A stretch of 64,000 nt of DNA from Gemmata palustris (GCF_017939745.1 NZ_JAGKQQ010000001.1:6711299-6775298); one strand, 5' to 3'. Positions 42,108-51,186 are shown, numbered from the stretch's first letter. Made by a program: numbers and translations. Notes: generated by a model from the sequence alone, not told the origin.

Positions 42108-42536
42108 ATGCAAACCGCAGTCCAGAAATATGTTTCCAAATCGCAACTCCTGAACCTGCGTGGTTCCCGGCCTTTATTTGCTGAAGAACTGCGCACCCGC
42201 GTGGCCAATGGTGCCCGGTGCGTGCGCTTCGAGTATTGCTTCTCACTTTTGTTCGTGACCGTGCGTCGGCAATCCGAAGTCTATCTCACTAAATCCTGGC
42301 AACAGCGTTACTTATGGGGGTTGTGGTACAGCACTCTCGCGCTTTTGCTCGGGCCGTGGGGCGTTCCGTGGGGACTATTTTGGACACTCTGGGCCGTTTG
42401 GGTGAACACGACCGGCGGAGCGGACTGTACCGCGAGCGTTCTCACTGCGGTGGAATCACTTAGTACAGAATGCGCGAATGCGCAAATCGATTCCCAGCAT
42501 GGGGAAGTTAACCCGTTAGCGCCGGATTACAATTAG
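42108..42536 (+). CDS. Membrane-associated hypothetical protein
   Basis: A 142-residue protein I do not recognise. The first 65 residues are mixed alpha/beta. A tryptophan-rich hydrophobic hairpin spans about residues 70-105 (YLWGLWYSTLALLLGPWGVP and WGLFWTLWAVWV) and should cross the membrane twice. The C-terminus contains two cysteines and an acidic tail. Base composition upstream and across its start is AT-richer than nearby genes. The function is unknown. Confidence 0.68.
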   Translation: MQTAVQKYVSKSQLLNLRGSRPLFAEELRTRVANGARCVRFEYCFSLLFVTVRRQSEVYLTKSWQQRYLWGLWYSTLALLLGPWGVPWGLFWTLWAVWVNTTGGADCTASVLTAVESLSTECANAQIDSQHGEVNPLAPDYN

Positions 42537-42585
42537 CTCTGGTACACGGTTCCGCTCTGCGCCGCGATGACGAGGAGGGACGCTT

Positions 42586-43671
42586 GTGGTTCGTCACGGT
42601 ACGGTCGCTCTCGCTGCCCTCGTCGTGGGCCTTCTGGCTTTATCCGAGGGGCGGGCGTCGCTGCACCACCCGGACGACCCGATGGCGATCCCGGTGAGCG
42701 AAAAGGGCGCACCCGAAGCGCTTTCCTTTGAAGAATTCGGGCGCCGGCGCCTCGTGTTACTGAACGCGAGCAACCCGAAGTGGCCGCTCGACAATTCCGA
42801 TCCAAGAGACCCGGCGAAGAAAATCAGGACCGACCGCGGTACGGTCAAGGATCGCATCGACAAACGGTCGGCGCTCCGCGGCCGGTCGGAACTGGATAGC
42901 GTCGCACTGGCGGTTGACCTGCTCCGGTTCGGTCAACCGGCCGAGGCCACCGGCGCGCTAAGGGACCAGCGCAGAGGATTTCTGCCGAACATCACGCACG
43001 CACACATCGAGGCCGCGCAGGGGAACTGGGACCGCGCGTTTCAGTTCCTCGATATCGCGAACGAGGAGCGCCCACCGAAGGAGGTTCCCGGCCTCAAGCC
43101 CCAAGAGCTCGCGTGGCAACTCAAGCTGAACACCGGACCGTTACTGAAGTTGGTGCGGCTCCGAATGAACGAAGCGAGGGGCGCCAAACCCGCGCCGGAA
43201 AACGAACTGCCGGACGCGATCTTCCCCGTGAACTTCGCGGACACGGTCGACGGCGCGCTGGTGCCGGGGGAGCGGGCGAAACTCCCGCCCGATGCGCTCG
43301 CGACCGTGCAACAGCTCGTGCTGTGGTTCCCGCACGACCCGCGCCTCTACTGGCTGCTCGGTGAACTGTACGCGGCGAAGGGGGAATTCGCCGCCGCGCG
43401 GAAGATCATGGACGAGTGCGTGGGGACGTTCACTTACAGTAACCGCAAGGTGCTGATGCAGCACCGCGAAGCGGTGACGAAGGCCGCGGACGCGAAGGGG
43501 GCCGCGCCCGAAGATCCGCTCTTCGCACAGCCCGATAGTGCTCCTCCTCCGCCGGCCCCGGCGCTGCCGTTCTCAATGGGCGCGGTGTGGATCTACTTCG
43601 GCGTGGTCGGGGTGATCGCGCTGTTCGCGGCCGTTCGCGCGCTAATGAAACTCAAAAGTAAACTCAATTGA
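42586..43671 (+). CDS. Secreted TPR-like protein with C-terminal membrane helix
   Basis: A 361-residue protein starting at GTG with a GAGGAGGG site. The signal peptide is MVRHGTVALAALVVGLLALSEGRA. The body is helical and resembles TPR-type repeats (WDRAFQFLDIANEERP, RLYWLLGELYAAKGEFAAARKIMDE). One transmembrane helix at the very C-terminus (VWIYFGVVGVIALFAAVRALM) would anchor it, leaving the body outside. No catalytic motif is seen. A scaffold role is likely but not provable. It ends 24 bp before the macro-domain gene. Confidence 0.72.
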   Translation: MVRHGTVALAALVVGLLALSEGRASLHHPDDPMAIPVSEKGAPEALSFEEFGRRRLVLLNASNPKWPLDNSDPRDPAKKIRTDRGTVKDRIDKRSALRGRSELDSVALAVDLLRFGQPAEATGALRDQRRGFLPNITHAHIEAAQGNWDRAFQFLDIANEERPPKEVPGLKPQELAWQLKLNTGPLLKLVRLRMNEARGAKPAPENELPDAIFPVNFADTVDGALVPGERAKLPPDALATVQQLVLWFPHDPRLYWLLGELYAAKGEFAAARKIMDECVGTFTYSNRKVLMQHREAVTKAADAKGAAPEDPLFAQPDSAPPPPAPALPFSMGAVWIYFGVVGVIALFAAVRALMKLKSKLN

Positions 43672-43695
43672 TGGCAACGGGAGGAGCCCTTCGCG

Positions 43696-44310
43696 ATGAT
43701 CGAAAACGTGTGGCTCGTTCACCCCGATGAGGCGATGTGTGCGGCGTTCCGGCGCCGGTTCGCCGGGCTGCGCGGCGTTCGCGTCGTTCGGGGCCGTTTT
43801 GAAGACCTGGAACCACACGACTGCTTCGTCACCGCGGGAAATGCGTTCGGCATCATGACCGCGGGCATTGATGCGGCCGTGGTCGGGGCCTTCGGCGAAG
43901 AACTGATGGCGCGCGTCCAGCACCGCATCATGAACGACTACTTCGGCGAGCAACCGATCGGCACCGCGTTCGTGTTGGGAACCGGCAGCTCCGCGATCCC
44001 GTTTCTGGTTCACGCGCCGACGATGCGCGTCCCCGGCAACATTGACGGGACGGACAAAGTGTACTGCGCGACCTGGGCCGCGCTGCTCGCGGTTCAGGCC
44101 CACAACACAACGAACGCGCACCGAATCGAAACGGTCGCGTTCCCCGCGATGGGCACCGGATTCGGCGGGGTACCGTTCGACGAGGCCGCGCGCCAAATGG
44201 CGGTCGCGTGGCGCAACTACCTCGAACCGCCGCACCGACTCGACTGGGATTTCGTGGTCGAGCGCCACCGCGCCATTTGCTACGACGGCCCGCGCCAGGT
44301 CGCCCGCTGA
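43696..44310 (+). CDS. Macro-domain protein
   Basis: A 204-residue protein with a macro domain, which binds or hydrolyses ADP-ribose derivatives. The matches are the N-terminal VxxGxFExL-like strand, FVTAGNAFGIMTAGIDAAVVG in place of the NAAN...GGVDxAI loop, the central VHAPTMRVPG, and VAFPAMGTGFGGVPFDEAARQMAVA in place of PALGTGxGGxP. It is followed 41 bp later by an AlkA-type DNA glycosylase, both on the plus strand. Adjacent ADP-ribose and base-excision genes may reflect a link to DNA damage repair, but this is inference. A GGGAGGAG site precedes the ATG. Confidence 0.82.
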   Translation: MIENVWLVHPDEAMCAAFRRRFAGLRGVRVVRGRFEDLEPHDCFVTAGNAFGIMTAGIDAAVVGAFGEELMARVQHRIMNDYFGEQPIGTAFVLGTGSSAIPFLVHAPTMRVPGNIDGTDKVYCATWAALLAVQAHNTTNAHRIETVAFPAMGTGFGGVPFDEAARQMAVAWRNYLEPPHRLDWDFVVERHRAICYDGPRQVAR

Positions 44311-44351
44311 ATCGCTCTCGCTTCTTGCGAATTCGGCGTTACACTATCCGC

Positions 44352-45011
44352 ATGTCCACAACATATTACAAAAAGGTGCGCAAGCACCTTTCCGGCAATT
44401 GCCCGGTCATGAAGCGGATCATTGACCGCGTCGGGCCGTGTACGCTCACCCCCAACGGCGACGACCCGTTCACGTTGCTCGTGCGGTGCGTGATCTCACA
44501 ACAAATCTCGACCAAAGCGGCCAAGTCAATTTACGGCCGGCTCGTCGCCGCGCTGAACGGCACGCCCGAAGGGGAGAGCGGTGCACCAACGATTCCGATT
44601 GCGGAGCTGGCGAAGCTCACCGAGGCGGAGTACAAGGCGTGCGGGATCTCGGGACCGAAACAACGGACCATGCGCGCGGTCATCGACCACGTGAAGGCCC
44701 ACCCCGACCTGCTGCCGAGCATTCCCGACCTCGACGACGACGCGGTTCGTGAACAACTGACGGTCATCAAGGGCATCGGCCCCTGGACCGTCGATATGTA
44801 CCTGCTCTTCGGTTTGGGGCGCGCGGACGTGCTGGCGGTCGGTGACTACGCGATCAAGGTCGCGGTGAAGAACCAGTTCAACCTGCGGAAGATGCCGGAC
44901 GCGGCCAAAATGACCAAACTCGCGAAGCCGTGGGCACCGTACCGCAGCGTCGCGTCGTGGTACTTATGGCGCAGCTTGGACGCGGTGAAGACTGAAAAAG
45001 AGGGCACGTGA
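44352..45011 (+). CDS. DNA-3-methyladenine glycosylase II (AlkA-like, HhH-GPD family)
   Basis: A 219-residue base-excision enzyme that removes alkylated purines. The helix-hairpin-helix is VIKGIGPWTVDMYLLF at 138-153, and the catalytic Asp165 is in DVLAVGDYAIK. The N-terminus (MSTTYYKKVRKHLSGNCPVMKRII) replaces the larger AlkA N-terminal domain, as is usual in short bacterial forms. FTLLVRCVISQQISTKAA is also conserved. No Fe-S cysteine cluster is present. It lies just after the macro-domain gene. Overlap with oxoguanine glycosylases is unlikely given the sequence. Confidence 0.92.
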   Translation: MSTTYYKKVRKHLSGNCPVMKRIIDRVGPCTLTPNGDDPFTLLVRCVISQQISTKAAKSIYGRLVAALNGTPEGESGAPTIPIAELAKLTEAEYKACGISGPKQRTMRAVIDHVKAHPDLLPSIPDLDDDAVREQLTVIKGIGPWTVDMYLLFGLGRADVLAVGDYAIKVAVKNQFNLRKMPDAAKMTKLAKPWAPYRSVASWYLWRSLDAVKTEKEGT

Positions 45012-45382
45012 GGGGCGCGCGATTCGGAGCTGTCCCACAGCGAAGATCAGTGCGCCCAACTGCGGTAAGCCACGACCACACGCTTGCGATCGATTCCGAT
45101 CACCCGGTCGGGCTCCAGATACCATTCCGTAATTCCGGCCGAATCTATCGTGACCGGCACGCTTTCCAGCCAGGTCGTGTCCGCCGCGTTGACCGGCGCG
45201 ATCCCGGCCGGAACCCAACCGTCGAACTCTCTCGGCGGCACGCGAGCCAGCACGCGGACATCCCAATCAGACGGACCCGGAACGAGCCCGCCACCGTTAG
45301 TGTGATACCTACGGCGCCGGTCGACCCGAGCACCTCCTCGCGTGACCGTGACCCGAGGAGGCTCATCACCGATCGTGGGCGA
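45012..45382 (-). pseudogene. Possible gene remnant between AlkA-like and patatin-like genes
   Basis: On the minus strand, a frame ending in TGA at 45047-45049 reads ...PSDWDVRVLARVPPREF then DGWVPAGIAPVNAADTTWLE and ends SVPVTIDSAGITEWYLEPDR then VIGIDRKRVVVAYRSWAH. It looks protein-like and has no good start codon or ribosome binding site. A second minus-strand frame upstream (45145-45369) overlaps it and could be the shifted N-terminal part. I read it as a broken or partly lost gene, with low confidence. Nothing else is seen in this gap. Confidence 0.3.
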
Positions 45383-46753
45383 CTACTTGACGAGTGGGAC
45401 CGGGGGGATTCCTTCGTTTAAAGTGGGAAATGGCGCGAAGGGAGTCGGCCCCTTCTCGCTCCGCGAAACCGGGCCGCGGACCTCATACGTCAGGCGCGTC
45501 CCGGCCCGGACGTTGTCCTCTTCGCCGGGGCCGACGCCCGGCGGTGTGCGCCGCCACGCGGTCCCCTGACACGTGATCCGGTACCCCTCGTTGAACATGC
45601 CCGTGAGCTGCGGGATCTTGAACGCCATGCTCGACGTCGGGGCCGGGTACTCGGGCGGGATGGAGGTCAGAAAGTAGTTCATCCCCGTCAGCATCCCGGT
45701 CGTGAAATAGCGCTGCAGGTCGCCCCGCGTTTGCGCGTAGATCATCGCGGAGATTTCCTTGCTGGCCAGCGCGAGCGCCAGCGGCTTGATTTTCTCCTGG
45801 TCGGCGTACAACTTCCCGGCGACGACGAAATACACGTTCGTCCCCGCGAGGTCCGCGTTCGGGTCTTTCGAGCGGTCCTCCGGCGGCACGTAGGGCGGCA
45901 TGACGAAGAGGGCCTTCGAGACGCCCCCGTCGATGTGCCGCTCCGTCACGCACCGGCCGTCCACATCGACGGCGATGTGCTGCGGCGGGAAGGCGCCCGG
46001 AATGGCGGACGATCCGAGGAGAATTTGCTGAATGAGCTTCACGTCCTGCGGGCGCCCGCGACAGGCGATCGCCCCGATGTCCCAGACGACGAACTGTTTG
46101 CTTTCCGCCGCGGTCGTGCCGATGTAGAGGCGCCGACCCTTTTGGTGCTCCCGGGCCAGTTCGCATATCACCTGCGGGGACAGCACCTCCGCCACCTTCT
46201 CGGCGAGCGGGGTGTTGTCCGCGAGCGACTCGCGGAACAGCCCGCGCACGGGCTTCATCTTGTAGAGATCTTTTGCTTCCAGGGTCGTGTAGAACGCCTT
46301 CAACTGTTGGTCGTAGGCCGGCCCGAGGAACGCGAAGGGCGCCGCCAGCGCGCCGGTGCTGATGCCGGTCACGACATCGAACTCGGGCCGATCGCCGCGC
46401 GCGGTCCAGCCGCACAGAACCCCCGCCGAGAACGCTCCGAACGATCCGCCCCCGGACAAACTGAGGACGTTCTTCTCCCGGAACGGGGTGTTCGGGTTGC
46501 GCTCCTTTAAGGCCTTTTCCAAAGCCGCTTTACGCACCGTCTCCGAGCGGGCGGCGAGCTGTTTGGAATCGGCTTGGGCGCTGAACTCGGCTTGCGCGGC
46601 CGCATCGACCATGTCGCGTGTGTGCATGCCGAGGGCGGTAGGAGTCGGGCATTCCCGTCTGGCTTGACGTGAGCTTTTGCAGCCAGTTGCCACGACGCTG
46701 ACCAGCGCCGCCAAGAATATCACCGAGCCAACTCGCTGCTGGAATGAGCTCAT
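45383..46753 (-). CDS. Patatin-like phospholipase lipoprotein
   Basis: A 456-residue predicted lipoprotein with a lipobox VATGC (Cys25) after a hydrophobic signal peptide. A GGAG site precedes the ATG. The patatin catalytic dyad is complete: oxyanion loop SGGGSFGAF at 100-108, nucleophile Ser132 in GISTG and the Asp in HIDGGVS. It would act as an acyl hydrolase on the outer face of a membrane, unlike typical cytosolic bacterial patatins. A long charged spacer (residues 26-90) lies between the lipid anchor and the domain, so the enzyme may stand away from the membrane. The neighbours give no pathway. Confidence 0.9.
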   Translation of the reverse strand: MSSFQQRVGSVIFLAALVSVVATGCKSSRQARRECPTPTALGMHTRDMVDAAAQAEFSAQADSKQLAARSETVRKAALEKALKERNPNTPFREKNVLSLSGGGSFGAFSAGVLCGWTARGDRPEFDVVTGISTGALAAPFAFLGPAYDQQLKAFYTTLEAKDLYKMKPVRGLFRESLADNTPLAEKVAEVLSPQVICELAREHQKGRRLYIGTTAAESKQFVVWDIGAIACRGRPQDVKLIQQILLGSSAIPGAFPPQHIAVDVDGRCVTERHIDGGVSKALFVMPPYVPPEDRSKDPNADLAGTNVYFVVAGKLYADQEKIKPLALALASKEISAMIYAQTRGDLQRYFTTGMLTGMNYFLTSIPPEYPAPTSSMAFKIPQLTGMFNEGYRITCQGTAWRRTPPGVGPGEEDNVRAGTRLTYEVRGPVSRSEKGPTPFAPFPTLNEGIPPVPLVK

Positions 46754-47316
46754 GGGATATTTCTCCAGTCAAAAGTATGCATTGGCTCGATTTCCCAGAA
46801 AACGGATATTCACACTCCTAATCGGGTGTTTAGTCGGGGCGCATCAGGAAATAGGCGCAATCCCTGCAAGTAGGACAAGTGGCACAGGTGCGCGAGGGAT
46901 GAGAGCCCGGGTAATTGGGGTGCGTGTGGAATGAGGGGCGCCGGGTAGAACCACGCTCGTTGTTTGAATCTTTGCCTCCGATGCCCCAATCGCGGCATCG
47001 TCACGGTCGGCGCCCCTACTCCTCCCGGTAAATCACGACTTCCGGCGGCCACCCGAGCACCCACTGCCACCACTCGGCCAACGGAACAATCCATGTGAAA
47101 AATGTTTAATCAATAGAATGTGATGTGCTGGAGAGTACACGCAATCGACAATGGGGGAAGAGGTTGGTTGAAAATAGTCAGGCGATGGGGAGACGATCGG
47201 TTCGCGCGGAGCGCGATTCTGGTTGCGACCGCGCGCCGGCATTTTCAGGTGCGTGCTGGCAGGCCCATTCGCGGTTTGATAGGCTTTACCGCACCGCCCC
47301 TCTCCGGAGTCCCTTC
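46754..47316. other. Intergenic region with a possible C-terminal gene fragment
   Basis: This 563-base region lies between the divergent patatin and esterase genes. A minus-strand frame ending at 47016-47018 reads TFFTWIVPLAEWWQWVLGWP then PEVVIYREE, with a stop just upstream and no start codon. It resembles the end of a real protein and may be a gene remnant. The rest shows no clear feature. Confidence 0.3.
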
Positions 47317-48060
47317 ATGCGCTCCCTGTTCCTCTCCGCGGTCGTGCTGTGCGCGCTCGGCGCGTCGCAGCCGGTTCGAGCTGATGAGAAGCCGAAAACC
47401 GGCTTCGTGGACAAAACGTTCAAGAACGCGGACGGCACCACCTCGCCCTACGTCGTGTTCGTCCCCAAGAGCTACGACGGCGCGAAGGAGTACCCCACGA
47501 TCCTGTTCCTGCACGGCGCCGGTGAGACCAAGACCGAAAAAACGGGCACGAAGATGCCGGTCGAAGTCGGCATCGGGCCGGCGATCAAAAAGCGCGAAAA
47601 AGATTTCCCGTTCATTGTCGTGATCCCGCAAGCCGAAGGGTTCGGGTGGGGCGCGGACGGCAAGAACGCGAAGCGCGCCCTGGCGATGCTCGACGAGGTG
47701 CAGAAGGCGTACAAGACCGACCCGAAGCGGCAGTACCTCAGCGGGCTGTCGATGGGCGGGATGGGAACGTGGAGCATCGCGATGGCGCACCCCGATCGGT
47801 TCGCGGCCATCGCGCCGATTTGCGGGCGCGGCGACACGAAGACCGCCGAGAAGATCAAAGACCTCCCGTGCTGGTGCTTCCACGGGGACGCGGACACGGC
47901 CGTGAAGGTCGAGGGCTCGCGCGACATGATCGCGGCGATTAAAAAGGCCGGCGGGAGCCCCAAATACACCGAGTACCCGAAGGTCGGCCACAACTCGTGG
48001 GACGCGGCCTACGGCACCGACGAACTGTACACGTGGTTGCTCGAGCAAAAGAAGAAGTAG
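47317..48060 (+). CDS. Secreted alpha/beta-hydrolase (PHB-depolymerase/esterase-like)
   Basis: A 247-residue exported hydrolase. The signal peptide is MRSLFLSAVVLCALGASQPVRA. The fold has the oxyanion HGAGE motif at 66-70, the nucleophile Ser145 in GLSMGG, the acid Asp193 in HGDADTAV and His225 in VGHNSW, a complete catalytic triad. It matches secreted esterases of the predicted-peptidase/PHB-depolymerase-like group, which cleave esters in polymer or polysaccharide side chains. No substrate-binding add-on domain is present. An oxidoreductase gene follows 145 bp downstream. Confidence 0.88.
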   Translation: MRSLFLSAVVLCALGASQPVRADEKPKTGFVDKTFKNADGTTSPYVVFVPKSYDGAKEYPTILFLHGAGETKTEKTGTKMPVEVGIGPAIKKREKDFPFIVVIPQAEGFGWGADGKNAKRALAMLDEVQKAYKTDPKRQYLSGLSMGGMGTWSIAMAHPDRFAAIAPICGRGDTKTAEKIKDLPCWCFHGDADTAVKVEGSRDMIAAIKKAGGSPKYTEYPKVGHNSWDAAYGTDELYTWLLEQKKK

Positions 48061-48205
48061 GACCGCCGATTTGAGTTCCGCGATTCTCCGTTTTCAAACC
48101 CCTGTTTTCGGCGCGGTCACGGGTGATTCAAGGGCGCTGCCTTTGATCCTTCGGTCACGAACTGCCGCGCGGAAAACGTCCGTCCCACTACTGGAGTACC
48201 TAACC

Positions 48206-49744
48206 GTGTCCGAGAACTCAGTGAACCGCCGGGCGTTCATCGCCGGTAGCGCCGCGGCCGGGGCCGCGATGAGCCTGCCCGCCGCCAGCTACGCGCGCAT
48301 TAAAGCGGCCAACGAGAAGCTGCGGGTCGGCTTCCTCGGCGTCGGCGGCCGGTGCCAGCAACACATCGGCGTCATCCTCCAGATGCAGAAGGAGGGCAAG
48401 GCGGTCGCGCCGGCCGCGGTGTGTGACGTGTGGGACGGGCAGTCGGTCAAGGGCGTGATCCAGGGGCGCGGGCTGTACCCGTCGGCCGAGAAGTGCGGGC
48501 TCGACAAGACCGACAAGAACCACGTCAGCAAGGACTACCGCACGATCCTCGAGCAGAAGGACGTGGACCTGGTGTGCATCGCCACCCCGGACCACTGGCA
48601 CGCGCGCATGGCGATCGACGCCATGAACGCGGGCAAGGACGTGTACATGGAGAAGCCGATGACCAAGACGATCGCCGAAGCGATCGCGGTCGTCGACACC
48701 GCGCAGAAGACGAACAAGGTGGTCACCGTCGGCGTGCAGAGCATGGCCGACCCGACCTGGCTGGCCGCGCACGAGTACGTCGCCGCCGGCAACATCGGCA
48801 AGGTGATGCAGGGGCAGACCAGCTACTTCCGCAACAGCTCGGTCGGCCAGTGGCGCTACTACCCGCTCACCAAGGACATGTCCCCGAAGACGATCGACTG
48901 GGACATGTGGCTCGGGCACGCGTTCAAGGGCGTGGACGGCGAGCCGCTCGGACCGACCCCGAAGGACAAGCCGTTCGACCGCGCCGTGTGGGCGCAGTGG
49001 CGGTGCTACTGGCCGTTCGGCGGCGGCATGTACACCGACCTCTTCGTCCACCAGACGACGCACATGCTCGCGGCGATGGGGCTGCGGTTCCCGGCCCGCG
49101 TCGTGGGCGCCGGCGGCCTGTACCTCGAGTACGACGGCCGCGACGTGCCGGACGTGGCCACCGTGATCGCCGACTACGACGAGGGGTGCCAGTTCATCGT
49201 CGGCGCGACGATGTGCAACGACGTGCAGTTCGGCGAGATGATTCGCGGCCACCTCGCGACCATCAAGTTCGACGGCGGCGGCGACTTCATCAAGGGCTTC
49301 TCGGTGTACGGGCAGAACATCGCCGGCGGCCCGGTCAAGCCGAAGAGCAACGGGGGCGAGGAGAAGCCGGTCCACGTGTTCGAGAACCCGAAGAAGGGCG
49401 ACGCCACCTACCACCTGTGGGAGAACTTCCTCCAGTGCGTCCGCGAGCGCAAGCGCGAGACGCTCAGCACCCCGGAACTCGGCGCCGCGGCGTTCGCCAC
49501 GGTCAACATGGGCGTGCAGAGCTACCGGTACGGCAAGGTGCTGTTCTGGGACAAGGAGAAGCGCGTCCCGAAGGAAGCGGACGCGAGCTGGGCGAGCCGG
49601 TGGGAGGCCCGCAGCCACGAGCGCGGCAAGCCGAACCAGATCCAGGGCTGGAAAGCCGGCGACAAGGGCAGCACCCTGACCCCGCCGGACTACCAGAAGC
49701 TCGAAGGCCCGTGGACCGACGGCAAGGACCCGGCCGGGGCCTAA
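48206..49744 (+). CDS. Tat-exported Gfo/Idh/MocA-family oxidoreductase
   Basis: A 512-residue NAD(P)-dependent oxidoreductase with a twin-arginine signal (NRRAFIAGSAAAGAA). I choose the GTG at 48206, which has GGAG nearby and starts just before the Tat motif. The Rossmann motif is RVGFLGVGGRCQQH. The family EKP motif is YMEKPMTK, and CIATPDHWHA precedes it. The C-terminal alpha/beta domain is long. Tat export of a folded, cofactor-bearing enzyme is typical of planctomycetes. Substrates in this family are sugars or related polyols; none can be named here. Confidence 0.93.
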   Translation: MSENSVNRRAFIAGSAAAGAAMSLPAASYARIKAANEKLRVGFLGVGGRCQQHIGVILQMQKEGKAVAPAAVCDVWDGQSVKGVIQGRGLYPSAEKCGLDKTDKNHVSKDYRTILEQKDVDLVCIATPDHWHARMAIDAMNAGKDVYMEKPMTKTIAEAIAVVDTAQKTNKVVTVGVQSMADPTWLAAHEYVAAGNIGKVMQGQTSYFRNSSVGQWRYYPLTKDMSPKTIDWDMWLGHAFKGVDGEPLGPTPKDKPFDRAVWAQWRCYWPFGGGMYTDLFVHQTTHMLAAMGLRFPARVVGAGGLYLEYDGRDVPDVATVIADYDEGCQFIVGATMCNDVQFGEMIRGHLATIKFDGGGDFIKGFSVYGQNIAGGPVKPKSNGGEEKPVHVFENPKKGDATYHLWENFLQCVRERKRETLSTPELGAAAFATVNMGVQSYRYGKVLFWDKEKRVPKEADASWASRWEARSHERGKPNQIQGWKAGDKGSTLTPPDYQKLEGPWTDGKDPAGA

Positions 49745-49752
49745 GTCGTTCC

Positions 49753-49841
49753 GGCGATCGGCCGGCGTGAGTCAGTCGGTGAAAGCGAATCGCCCACGAA
49801 GCGCGAAACGTTCACCGGCCGGCTCATACCGGCCGTTCGCC
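49753..49841. repeat. Copy of the GGCGAACGG palindromic family
   Basis: The left arm (49753-49783) and right arm (49811-49841) pair at 25 of 31 positions, starting GGCGATCGGCCGGCGTGAGT and ending CCGGCCGTTCGCC. The loop is 27 bases. It lies 9 bases after the oxidoreductase stop and could serve as a transcription end. Confidence 0.85.
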
Positions 49842-49850
49842 TCTGATCTT

Positions 49851-50092
49851 CCGTGTCGGGCGGTTTAGCTCGTCGCTCTGCGACAGGCTGATGTTGCGTC
49901 AGCCGAGCTGTTGCCTTGCTGTGCGCCGCGGGGACCGCTGTTCCAGCACCGCTTTCGGGCGGGGGCCCTGCGCATGCAGGAGCCCGGAACAACCCCGCCG
50001 GTCGTGGTTCTCCTGCATGCGCAGGGGCGCCCCGCCCGGCGGTGCCGTGAGCGTTCCGCGCCCCAGGAAAAGAAGTAGACCGCCCGACACGG
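49851..50092. repeat. Nested palindromic element with 14-bp terminal inverted repeats
   Basis: The ends are perfect 14-bp complements (CCGTGTCGGGCGGT at 49851-49864 and ACCGCCCGACACGG at 50079-50092). An inner perfect 17-bp pair, CCCTGCGCATGCAGGAG (49966-49982) and its complement (50010-50026), extends imperfectly outwards through GGGCGGGG and GCACCGC blocks. No coding frame is supported. It resembles a miniature inverted-repeat element. Confidence 0.8.
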
Positions 50093-50169
50093 TTGGTTTC
50101 GCTGTTCCGGCGCAAGGGGGCATAAGCTCCCTTCTTTCTTTTTTCACGCTCGCCCATTTCCCAGAACAC

Positions 50170-50952
50170 ATGACTCCCCTCGCGGACACCCACGTCCATT
50201 TGCTCGCCGGACTCGACGACGGCCCACCCACCGCGGACGTTGCACTCGCGATGTGCCGGATGCTCGTCACCGAGGGCGCGCGCCACGCGACCGCGCTCGC
50301 GCACCAGAACCCGTGCTACCCCGACAACACTGCCGACCGATTGCGCGCGTCCGCGTCCGCGCTCGCGTCCGCGCTCGCGGAGCAGAACATCCCGCTCTCG
50401 GTTTACCCGACCGGTGAGGTCATGCTCGCGCCCACCACGCTCGAAGAGTGGCGCGCGGGCCACCTGATGTCCGTGGGCGACCACAAGCAGTGGCTCCTCG
50501 TGGAAATGCCGCACGGTGAATTCGTCGACGTGCTCCCACTCGCAGAGGCCCTGAAGCCCGAGGGCGTGCGGCTCATTATCGCGCACGCGGAGCGCTACGC
50601 AGAACTGCTCGATGACGTCGCGCTGACACAAACGTGGATCGAAGCGGGGTGTCTGATTCAGGTCACGGCCCGCGCGCTGGCGGAGCCGGGCGCGCCCGAG
50701 TTCGAGGCGGCCCTCAAACGGTGGGCGAAGGGCGGCTTCATTCACCTGCTCGGGTCCGACGGGCACGGCATCGAGCGCCGGCGCCCGAAGTTAGCGCCCG
50801 GCTTTGCGCGGCTGGTGAAGTGGGTCGGGCGCGCGCACGCGGCACGAATCGCAAGCGAATGGGGGACCGCAATACTGCGGGGCGAGCCGGTTCAGGTGCC
50901 CGCGCCGTGTCCGCTCGGGCGCAGTTGGTTCTCGCGCCTGTTCGGGGCGTGA
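50170..50952 (+). CDS. CpsB/YwqE-type PHP-family phosphatase
   Basis: A 260-residue PHP-fold enzyme similar to the CpsB/CapC/YwqE tyrosine phosphatases. The metal-binding motifs are DTHVHLLAGLDDGPP with Asp6, His8 and His10, then IIAHAERY and GSDGHG. In Gram-positive bacteria such enzymes regulate capsule export by removing phosphate from bacterial tyrosine kinases. No capsule or kinase gene is nearby, so the target is unknown. The ATG at 50170 starts the conserved motif almost directly; no strong ribosome binding site is visible. Confidence 0.82.
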   Translation: MTPLADTHVHLLAGLDDGPPTADVALAMCRMLVTEGARHATALAHQNPCYPDNTADRLRASASALASALAEQNIPLSVYPTGEVMLAPTTLEEWRAGHLMSVGDHKQWLLVEMPHGEFVDVLPLAEALKPEGVRLIIAHAERYAELLDDVALTQTWIEAGCLIQVTARALAEPGAPEFEAALKRWAKGGFIHLLGSDGHGIERRRPKLAPGFARLVKWVGRAHAARIASEWGTAILRGEPVQVPAPCPLGRSWFSRLFGA

Positions 50953-51186
50953 CGACACCTCATCTTCATATTGCGAGTGTGTAACGGGTAGCGGATTTTC
51001 CGCGCACACGGTTGACGCACCCCGTCCCTTCGGTCAACAATAACCCCACGCGATTCGGTCCCACCCCATCGCTGCCGCTGCCACGGCCCTGGGACCGACC
51101 CGCGTGAAACCGCCAGAGTTCGGCCGCCCGCCACCGTCTCACCTGCCGTACCCCAGTCCTCTTCCAATTTGGGGAGACGCACCACG

